From Amanita rubescens (Eukaryota > Basidiomycota > Agaricomycetes > Agaricales > Amanitaceae), in NCBI GenBank assembly GCA_015039365.1, contig WION01000151.1:57562-121561 (forward strand): a DNA stretch of 64,000 nucleotides, read 5' to 3'. Made by a program: the position numbers and the translations under genes. Within the stretch, counting starts at the first letter, position 1. The number at the start of each line of letters is the position of its first letter. The notes under the pieces were generated by a model. That model saw only the letters and a list, made by a program, of their open reading frames with translations, was not told the origin of the DNA and searched no databases. Below, piece by piece: positions 45,156 through 53,892 of the stretch.

Positions 45156-46352
45156 ACTAATTTTTCCGCGCACAAGGTGATGAACGCATTGGTAAGCCAT
45201 GTAATACTCGACAGGTTTTTAAATACCATGATACATTAGTCCCAGCTTCGATCAGCGGCGTCGCGTCGTGGGAATTGATGCGCCACGAGGCGCTTCTGCG
45301 CGGCGTCACCGCGCAAAACGAGTGTATTCGCCTCAACTGCGGTGCAAGCGACTCCTGGTGTTGCTTGGTCAGGTTCGCAGGGAGCTGAAAAAATCTTGTC
45401 CACCAACACAACGGCCTTCGCTCGCAGTGTTGATGCCGTCAATGATGTCCAAATCCCCTTTTTAGCCATTCCGAACGACGGCAACAGCAATACTCTTCCC
45501 GCAAAGCTAGCCTCTCCACAGACTGGCCGTAGTCACGGTCAGAGACCAAGACCCGGGAGTCGGTAGTATATATCGTTCGCATTCCGAACGCTTTGCTAAC
45601 GGAGAAGGCGATCGAGTCTTTGACAACGGTTGAGGAAGCTTGTCTGATCTCGACTACACTACAATCCTCCTAGCATTATACTATCACCATGGTACGACGA
45701 GCTACCGAAGATACCACCAACGAGCGGTCGCGGCAATTATGGCTCTGGATCTCTTTCTCTAGTTCTGTTCTGTTTAGTGGGACGATAGAAGCATAGTGGG
45801 GATGGCACAACTACCATCCAGGTCACGCACCGGGGCAAATGTACTAGGCAACATTCTCGAGTCGAAACCACATCTTCAAGTTAACCCAATTGAACGTGGT
45901 GCTCACCGAATATTCCTGTGTTTAGCGCTGTATTTCTTCGTATGCGGATTCTTGTTCAAGACCTCAAAAACTACATTTTCCTCCGTAAGCCGTGACCGGA
46001 ACATCATACAGAAGATCGAGTGTACGGCCGAAACGCGAGATGGCTTTGCAAACTCGTTGTATACCTGTAGCTGTTGCCGCACGTAGTTTGGTTACATCGG
46101 ATGAAACAAGGCGTCGGAATGGCCTTCTTCAATCCCGGGAGCAACAGTGATAGTGCGGAACGGCGGGACTTGGTTGAATTGCTGAACTAACACTTATAAT
46201 TCCTTTCGCTCCTTGCACTGTCGCGCAAATTAAGGTATATACATAAGGGTACATAAGACGTAAAAGTAGAATAAGTAGTGTACAAGTTAACAAAAACATA
46301 CAAAATGAAATGCATGTTTTCCTGATGTGAAGTGAATGTGAAGCTCCACAGC
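45156..46352. other. Intergenic, no gene recognised
   Basis: A GC-rich island at 45236-45560 carries overlapping frames on both strands, none recognisable. A frame at 45796-46086 has a hydrophobic segment (IFLCLALYFFVCGFLF) but no supporting context. Confidence 0.3.
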
Positions 46353-47127
46353 TCAGTTCTGCCAACCAGCAGCGAAGTCAGTCGCCTCCAAGTAGCTGTT
46401 AACTTGATCTAGGGATGCCATGCCGTTCGGCTAGAATGAATCTCTGTCAGTGTTGTATATCTGCGAGTTTAAATGGATGTACTCACGTCACCAGTAATTT
46501 GTTGCATTATCTCATTAATAATGTTTACTAAAGCAGGATTGTTTTCGATGCTTCCTCCTCCGTTGCCTTGGCTGGCATGCAAAAGGTCGGCTGGTGAGTT
46601 TGTTAGTGCATATACTTTGACAAAGTGGGGTCCACAACTCGCCATTGCTAAAGGTATTTCCAAAATTGTCGGCAAATGTTGCGATGTTATCAATCACCTG
46701 TTGAGAAACGTCGATGCTTTTGTCACCAATGAAGTTATTGCCACCATCGCAATTCGGAAGCTTGCCCAAGCAGCAAAGAAGATTCAGGATGGCTTGACCT
46801 CCGCACCTATGGCAGGCGTCATTCTAGGCCACTAGGAGGAGATGGCAAAAACCACTGCACTCACCATATAGCTGCACAGGTACATGAAACTATTTGCCAG
46901 ACAAGAGTGACATCTGCGCCAGTAGCAAGCGCAGCCCCACATGCAGATGCCAATCCACCACAGACAGCACCAGGATCCAACGGGCAGCCGCCAAAGTTCC
47001 GCTTCGCGACATACCCCGAACCATATATCACAAGTTCCCGTTTGGCAGGAAGTGCGTTTGCAGACGACACTATCGCGCCAACGAAGAGAAAGAGGCAGGC
47101 AGAGACGAGCTTCAGATTGAGTTGCAT
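46353..47127 (-). CDS. Small secreted Cys-rich protein, about 200 aa
   Basis: Exon 1 (47127-46865) encodes a clear signal peptide, MQLNLKLVSACLFLFVGAIV then SSANALPA, followed by a KR dibasic site. A Cys-rich part follows: GGCPLDPGAVCGGLASACGA ... QIVSCTCAAIW. A 58-bp intron (46807-46864) splits the Trp codon. Exon 2 continues CGGQAILNLLCCLGKLPNCD and NNFIGDKSIDVSQQVIDNIA. The end of exon 2 is unresolved because of a frame change near 46620, but HASQGNGGGSIENNPALVNI and a last exon (after a CTAG acceptor) DQVNSYLEATDFAAGWQN are coding-like and end at 46353. TATAAA lies about 60 bp upstream of the ATG. Function unknown; an effector or cell-surface role is possible. Confidence 0.65.
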
Positions 47128-47185
47128 TGAAGAGAAGGATGAACTTGTTGGTTGTTCTGGTCTGTAATGTTGGATCGACTCTCCC

Positions 47186-47191
47186 TTTATA
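47186..47191 (-). promoter_or_regulatory. TATA box of the minus-strand secreted-protein gene
   Basis: TATAAA on the minus strand about 60 bp before the ATG at 47127. Confidence 0.5.
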
Positions 47192-47204
47192 GCATTTGGA
47201 CATT

Positions 47205-47565
47205 CAGCGCTCAGCGCTCAGTCTCGAACTACTTACACCGTGACCGGCGCGCGGCGAAATGAACATGCAAACGTTTGGGAAGTGATATTGCCCCGTTTGG
47301 TTACAATATCCGGTCACCGCCCACCACGGGAGGTATACACGCCGTGACGCCGGTTGGAAGTGAGAGGTCCGAATTTGGCAAGGTTAAATGATACGCGAGT
47401 CAGCGGGCTATGCTTGGCTATGTCTAGAATGTCTGGTATGTTTGCTCAACGATTTGCCAAGCGAATATCCGTTCGTCGTTACCGGACCTCCGTTCGTTGC
47501 CTAGCTGTCTTGTAATGATGTTTCCAATGGCGTATATTGGTTTGAGGTAAGCGCTCAGCGCTCAG
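47205..47565. promoter_or_regulatory. Shared AGCGCTC direct repeats between two divergent secreted-protein genes
   Basis: CAGCGCTCAGCGCTCAG at 47205-47221 and AGCGCTCAGCGCTCAG at 47550-47565, about 80 and 160 bp from the two ATGs. The palindromic AGCGCT unit could be a common operator for the head-to-head pair, or the two copies could be flanking repeats of something inserted between them. Confidence 0.35.
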
Positions 47566-47722
47566 CTACAACGTGCATTAAATACGTGAGTTCTTGACAT
47601 AATTTCAACATGATGACTGCAGTTTATGTATTCCAAAAAAGGAATGGATGCGATGAAGCAAGGTCACAAGTGTTAGTGTCACCGGCATAAGACAGCCTCG
47701 AGTTCGCCGTTCAACTGGCAAA

Positions 47723-48142
47723 ATGAAGCTTAGCCTCCGCGCTCTACTACTCGCAACTCTCGCGACCAATGCTGTTGCCCTTCCGTCACCGTTGGATATT
47801 ACTGTCCCCGCCGTCTTCACCAGCAGTTGCAACAGAGACCCTGGTGCCATATGCGGGTTTCTAGTAACAAGTTGCGTTATAGCATCGAAAGATGCGGTCA
47901 GGACAAGAGTTCGGTCAGGTGCTTTGTGCGGAGGAGCCGCCGTATGGTAATTCTCATTCATGTGCAATTTCGGGTTTGGTTACTTACCAAGGAATAGGTG
48001 CCTAGGGTTCACGGCTCGGAACGAAATCCTCTGCAGGGAGGCCGGTCGGAATGAAGGGCCCAGGGGAGACAAAAAGGTACAGAAAATGCCGATTGACGAT
48101 CCATCATGCCCTCTTACCCAAACTTTGAACACAGGACAGTGA
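47723..48142 (+). CDS. Small secreted Cys-containing protein, paralogue of the 47.1 kb gene
   Basis: MKLSLRALLLATLATNAVAL is a signal peptide. The mature part has SCNRDPGAICGFLVTSC, which matches CPLDPGAVCGGLASAC of the neighbour, and ends GGAAVW. As in the neighbour, the Trp codon is split by an intron (TG|GTAATT...ACCAAG|G, about 45 bp), and exon 2 reads to a TGA at 48142 (124 residues). Without splicing the protein would be 75 residues. Exon 2 does not resemble the neighbour's exon 2, so it may be degraded. Transcribed divergently from its paralogue. Function unknown. Confidence 0.55.
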
Positions 48143-48664
48143 ATAAGTTGGAAATCGTGATATACATATGTGCTAACTGGCGCTCAACGCCGTTCTTGCA
48201 GTTCTGTTAGGCTGTTGTATTTTATGCCCGTTATATGTAACATATTCGTAAGCGCTCCCAAATTAGTCTCCCATAGTCAGACCAATAAAGGCGTGTCTTT
48301 TTTGACATGATGCACGACGACACTTATAATATTTATATATGCTCCCAAGTCTCATCGGTGTTTGGATGCTATATCATTATCGTTGCTCGTGCATGGGATC
48401 CAGACTTCTGCTCGGACACGGTGCCTCGCCCTTGTCCTCACTATCTGGCCGTTTAAAATATAATTAGATTATTGCACGCAGAGCAAAGGCGGCATCAGCC
48501 TCAGCGTGAACATGAATTTACGTATAGATACATGTTCAGGTCCATGGACCCATCAAAGCATACCACGATATCAGGGAACTGCGCTCGTAGATGATGGAGC
48601 TTGTGTACAGCATCGACTTTCCTCCAGATCTGAGATCGTCCACGTGCTTCAGAAGATGTAGGTA
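48143..48664. other. Intergenic, no gene recognised
   Basis: AT-rich, no supported frame. Confidence 0.3.
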
Positions 48665-49095
48665 ATGAGTTGGCTTGGTAACTTTTTGCTTTCACGTTAA
48701 GTATTCGTCCAGATGCATACTACAGCCCCTCAGAAAGGACCGCCGAAACTTCTGACGAGGAGAGCAGCAGCGATTATGATGGAGATGCAGCGCCTACTAG
48801 GACTTCAAACATGACTGAATTGTACCGAGAACGAAGGGCTCGCCCGCAGGACAAGGAAAGAGGCGCGCGGAGGAAGGAGGTAAAAGAACGAGAGGCGCAA
48901 AGGAGGCAGATGCGCGGAGGAGGGAAGGCCATGGAGTCCAGCGAGGAGAGAGAGCCCAGCGAGGGAGAATCAAAGCCAGAGACGAGAGTGATGGAAGTGG
49001 GGGACGGAATGGAAGAATGGGGCTTGTTCATGGAGCGTTCTGCGCAACCACGTTGAAAACGAACCTTCCTTGTCCTGTACGTTACAACCTACCTC
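48665..49095 (+). pseudogene. Third copy of the 244-aa gene family, 3' portion only
   Basis: Starts within the last intron (GGTAACTTTTTGCTTTCACG) and carries the final exon: YSPSERTAETSDEESSSDYD, then RERRARPQDKERGARRKEVK, EREAQRRQMRGGGKAMESSE and DGMEEWGLFMERSAQ. It is closer to the 44.5 kb copy than to the intact gene, and lacks all earlier exons. Confidence 0.7.
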
Positions 49096-49600
49096 GTCGA
49101 AAAGAAACCGGATGAGGTGGACTTAACGTAGAATAGGGCGTGAGCTTCGGTGGTTGACGAGTGGAAACCTAAAGAAGGCGGCGCTTGAGTGTGATCTCAC
49201 GGCAGATAACCACGAGTAGGGCTTAAGATAGATGCCCTATTCTTGAGGTTTGTACAAACATAGAATAAGGCCTAGTCGTACACGCATTCAGAAGGGCCCT
49301 ATCATTGGATGGGTCCGCGAGTCAGCTGAGAATAGGGCTTGGGTTTCGGGATGCACTTCAGCCCCCTGAGGTCCAACGACCGCGCATTTGGTCAAGGCGA
49401 CCACTCCGTGGGCCTGGTAGACCCAAGTTCCATCATGAGCTCCTATGGAGCGACGAGGAGAGCCAGGAAACATGCGGAGCTGACCGTCCGATTCACGATT
49501 CACCCCTCCACCGCCCAGGTCCCAGGAATCTCCAATCGCCATCGGGATCTGGAACGGATCGTACCCATCTTTGAAAAGCCGTCTTTTGCCTATGCATCCG
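49096..49600. other. Unassigned region
   Basis: Overlapping frames on both strands at 49288-49674, none recognised. AGAATAGGGC/AGAATAAGGC words recur at 49131, 49262 and 49330. Confidence 0.3.
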
Positions 49601-50740
49601 TATTGAATCGTCACCATCGTTAAAGGTATGTTGACCGTTGCACAAGTTTTGGGAACTGGGACTCGCTGCCCCACTGCCGGTATGTCAGAAATACCGGGGG
49701 GCTAATATCACGTAGTGCGGCATCATTGCTTCCAGGATAAGTAAGCGAAAGGCCTCTGGATTGCGTCGGTTCGTATCAACCTCCAATAATAGAAAACGCT
49801 TGAACTCACCTAGCTTGGACGCTTGCACCCCTTGAAGTGGATCGGTACCGAATGGTTTCTTCCTCCTTTGGTTTCAGACGCGGCTTTAATTTCATGCTGG
49901 CACAGAAGGCTGACATCAAAAAAATTCCCTGGAATGTCATTCTGATGGTGGCAAAGAGACTTCTTGATGCATAGATGAGGGACTGTATGGAGCTTCGGTA
50001 CAATGTTGAGGAACGAAGCAGTAGGTAATTGTAACATGATAGCGTAAGGCACCTGATTGATTTGCATGAGTTCGGGTATAATGAGAAAAAGAAGACACAT
50101 ACATTCTGTAACACGAATATGAGATCCGAGAAGTTGAGGTTGAAGAACAGAGTTCGATTGCCTGCTCGGACTGGGAACTTGGAAGAGGTGAAAGCGAGGA
50201 TTAGCGCATTTGTTACATAATATAGCGGGACACCTGAAGATAAAGACAGCCGTTAAGAAAGGAGCGGGCTATACAGGGTGAGCGCATTTGGAGAAAACGA
50301 CCCCGAGAAACAGGCAGGGCGGGTTACCTTCACATGTCCATTTTCGGTGTGGCTCTGGTCACATGTCACATGCATGATCGTGGCTGTGTCAGTTCGGCAA
50401 GTCGACGATTGTTTTTTTTCGTTTGAACTCGCCTCGTCGACCGAGTACTATGCTCCTTATTACCAAAGAAACAGTCTCAGTTGCCCAAGTTATGGGATGA
50501 ACTCGGAATACTTCACGAAACAAGGCAGGTCTGGTTGATCCCAATGCTTTGACAATGACGCTGCAGAAGAAGCTGGATGAGCGGCAACATGTTACGCCAT
50601 AACAAAAACTGGTGAGAACAACCCGAGGTTATTTCCTCACAAACCTACAAACTGCACGGTTTTCGTTGTTTCATCCAGTTGGCTGGCTTGATGTCTTTCT
50701 CATGACCTGTGCCCAGCACGGCCAATTAACTCAAGTTGTC
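49601..50740 (+). pseudogene. Scattered fragments of an RT-RNase H gene
   Basis: 49605-49665 encodes the RHVDRC-SFGN segment between motifs A and B. After about 720 bp of unrelated DNA, 50395-50560 encodes motif C (VDDCFFSFELASSTEYYAPY) and the start of the thumb. 50640-50700 carries QLAGLMS-like sequence. Multiple deletions and frame changes; long dead. A minus-strand frame at 49810-50100 in the gap is unassigned. Confidence 0.65.
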
Positions 50741-50905
50741 AGGGCAGTAAGTACTACCAGTGGCCAGTAATTACTAGGATCCACTCAACCTCCGAAATCA
50801 CAAGAAGTTAAACGGGACAGTCCATCCCATGATTCTTATCTACATACGGTTACAACTGGGGCAGTTATGCCTCGTAGGTTATACATTTCATGATGCCTCT
50901 TTACT

Positions 50906-51801
50906 TCACATAATCACATTCGCTTCCCACAGGTCTTCACTTGGAACCGAATGTACTTGAATGCACCGTTTATATTTGCAAGAAGCGCTATGGCGCGCCG
51001 CGGTTATGGGCGCCGTTGCGCTATAAGCGCAGCCCTGACCTTTGTACTTGCATGCGTAAGGTCGGAGACCTAAGTGCTTATTGACGTGATCTGCATTTTT
51101 CAATGTTACTCAGGTGATATGTTATCGGTGAAAAGTACAAACACCCCAGATTTTGTGCGGATGTGTAATCTGCACCGCAGAGGTGACAGAAGTGCATAGC
51201 TGGTCTCTTCCGCCTCCTTTTCGACGCCATACGAACATACTTGGTGCCGACGTACTGATTCATAGAAGAGACATTCATCCTGTCTGGAGGCGGCGGGACT
51301 GTTGTTGACGCATACGGTTGTGTGGTGTTCGAGAACAAGGCGTCATTTGTGCCCGAGGGTGGAAAAAGGTTTCCAGAATTATCATTGCCAATGGTCAGGT
51401 AGCGTGGCTGGACACGGGCTACATTGCCTAGATATCTGGGGTTAGACCCATAATTATTGAACGTCTCAGGAAGATCCACACCAGACACGCTGAAGGTGGA
51501 TTGATGATCTTCGCCCGGTGGCAGAGTACAGTGGTCAAGGAAATACAGGGGAGGCTGGGTTGCATAGAGTGTTGTCCTAGGATGTGAATGTTGACTTGGC
51601 AGTCCGCACGAGTAGATAACTGGATTATCATAGCCTACCACTGGAGAATTGAGTAGGAACGTCAAAATAATAAAACAAAAAAAAAGAAGTACATTCACCG
51701 GGGAAGTTGTCGAACTCCCTGAGGCCGACATATAATGCTCCATCGACCCCGTCTTGGCTTATGATTGGCAGAACCTCATTACGGTAGCATGTGTCATCCA
51801 T
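50906..51801 (-). CDS. C2H2/C2HC zinc-finger protein, family member H
   Basis: Exon 1 starts at MDDTCYRNEVLPIISQDGVD and ends NFPG at a GTGAATG donor; intron 1 ends TTCTCCAG and keeps frame to VVGYDNPVIYSCGLPS. Exon 2 ends in KRRRKRPAMHFCHLCGADYT then SAQNL. Intron 2 ends GCAG, and exon 3 gives HVNKHLGLRPYACKYKGQGC then AYSATAPITAARHSASCKYK plus a longer tail, stopping at 50906. Fingers are intact. The N-terminal Cys head is deleted: MDDTC joins directly to the region that normally follows it. It lies 12 kb from the main cluster. Confidence 0.7.
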
Positions 51802-52169
51802 GCCGCTACCGGACTAGTGAGAACGGATAAGTAGCGGTAAGGGGGGTACGAATCTGAATGAGTCTGGTGGGCGAAACGTTACTTTTGTACATCTGACGGT
51901 GAAAGTGCTATTTGCGTGCGAAACTAAATCCTTCGTAGGTCGTGCATCTACACCAACGGCCAAAAGTTGGACTTAAGTTCGTAACTTTGCCCAATCACTG
52001 TTACTCTCATCAGTGGCGTAAGACTTTTAGCCAACAGCACGGGTGCCTCGTGTTTGATCGATGATAATTAGATAACTTGTATGTACATCCCTTACCATCA
52101 CAGAGCACCAAGAGTCGCGATATTCTCCCTCAGACATTTCAAGTCCCTCTACGTATGGGCCGTGGAATA
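51802..52169. other. Upstream region of gene H, no gene recognised
   Basis: Presumed promoter of gene H (minus). No frame supported. Confidence 0.3.
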
Positions 52170-52470
52170 ACCCAAATAGTACGAGGTGCAACTTAAGATT
52201 TTTACACGATGTTTTCCTCTTGTAAGCGGAGCACATCGACGGGATCGGATCCAGATTTCTTCCGTCAACCTCGTTTTCATCTTTTGTATCTGCGAGTTTC
52301 GCTCCCGTGCGACCTGCATGGCATGCGTGCAGACGAGAAGAGAAACTCAAGCCCGGATTGGGCATGCCCTTCGATTGACTCTTTTTCTCACCGGTGACTG
52401 AACGGATGGCTAATCTGGGCACAGTCGGACGTTGAATAGCTAGTTTACATTTCATGACCGTGCAAAAGGG
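52170..52470. repeat. Dispersed repeat, copy 2 (partner at 27.6-28.0 kb)
   Basis: See 27594-27960. Here the block has ACATCGACGGGATCGGATCC and CTGCATGGCATGCGTGCAGA insertions relative to the partner. Confidence 0.5.
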
Positions 52471-52544
52471 GAAAAACGAGAAGATCTATGGAAATCTACA
52501 CACTTCCATCATTAAGGGCAGAAACGCCATAATGTTGGTCCGGG

Positions 52545-52628
52545 ACGGCATACCTAGTATGGTGAATGCAAACGACACAGTCCGGAACGGCATACCTAGT
52601 ATGGTGAATGCAAACGACACAGTCCGCA
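52545..52628. repeat. Exact 42-bp tandem duplication
   Basis: Two copies of a 42-bp unit starting ACGGCATACCTAGTATGG, the second beginning at 52587. A plus-strand frame (52454-52732) runs through both as a repeated 14-residue unit NGIPSMVNANDTVR, but that frame has no other support. Confidence 0.75.
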
Positions 52629-52732
52629 AGCGGAAGATATCTACAATCCGGCCCTCCCGAGTCGGGGTTGACGATGACAACATCGCTCTGGACCTGACGG
52701 CAATCGCGTTACTTAACTCCGTAAAAGTGTAA

Positions 52733-53850
52733 GGGTTCTAGTGAGCTGTGGTGGCCTCGCGTCATCGATAACATTGCGTGCTCCACAATCAATTGAAAGA
52801 GTTTATCAGAGTTAACTAATGATAGCTCAGGCCGCGAAGATATAACCAGCAGTGCATCTGCTGTGGGCAGGGCGGTAGCCACGTGCATGGTCAGAGGATG
52901 AATCCTGTGGTCGGACCCTTGCGCACAGAACGTCAAAGGACATGCGTGAAGGTCTAGAGGCAGGGAACGCTTAGCCGTATTGACCAGCAGATGCACCTCG
53001 AAGTTGGCCTCAGCTTACGGGTGCTAGTAAGGTGACAGAAACTCATTCGACCAGCCCAACCGAGTGTCCCGTCGCTTTTCACACGTTTCACGTTACTTGA
53101 TACGATTAACACAAAAGTATAGGCGAAAGGAATAACGGTCATGAGGACATCTGTGTCTATCCATTTCTGTCAGTATAACCAAATCATTTAACGGTTCCTT
53201 GATTGGTATGCGCTCTGTATCGCCGGCACTTTGGCTCCCCGCCACGTTGCAATCTGGTCACCGTGACGGTGCCACGGCATCTCCCTCGATTTCGACGCAG
53301 CCACAAGGCTGCGTACTGGCAGTGTGATTCCTGTGCCCAGTCCGTCTCATCGTTTAAATAGGCAATACGGCCAGTTTCATATATACAAGGCCTATAATAC
53401 CAGACCGATTCGTCTTGATTCTCAGGTCAGAGCGCCAAATTGAGTTTCTATCTCTTGTTCAGACACTTCAACTTCACAGGGTAGACTAATGCACTGTGCC
53501 CAGTCACATGAACAATCCGCAACACCGTGGACTGTCCTAATTTGTCGCTCCGGTCAACGACAATTTAAATACAAACGATGACTAGAAATAACGTGTGAAT
53601 CAAGCACAGCACCAGACGACCAAAGATGATTAGGATGGATACATTGATATACAGTAGCATCGAGTTGTACAAATGAAGGATGGGATTCCGCGAAAATGAG
53701 GCATTCATGATGATTGAATATATAATCGCGAGAAGAGGACTACAAGAAGTGCGCAGTTGACTTTTATCTTATTCATGCGCAGCATGGTAGCTCTATATGC
53801 GCTCAGACTGTTCCAATTCAATGCATATATAGATTGTCGTTCGTTTTCCG
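52733..53850. other. Intergenic with old repeats
   Basis: 53205-53335 contains the reverse complement of repeats from 28.3 and 28.7 kb (GGCTGCGTCGAAATCGA and GGGGAGCCA-AGTGCCGG words). 53405-53495 resembles 45080-45160, the far 3' end of the 244-aa family. No gene. Confidence 0.45.
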
Positions 53851-53892
53851 GTGCCGCAGTCACTCCCTTTTCTTACCGCGAGCCACTCGAGA
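53851..53892 (+). repeat. Conserved 42-bp leader, RT copy 2
   Basis: Same block as 11965-12006, beginning GTGCCGCAGTCACTCCC. Confidence 0.7.

Noticed and set aside
52454..52732. Plus-strand frame containing the duplicated 14-residue unit
   Set aside because: The repeat is exact at DNA level and the rest of the frame has no protein-like conservation with its partner repeat at 27.6 kb.
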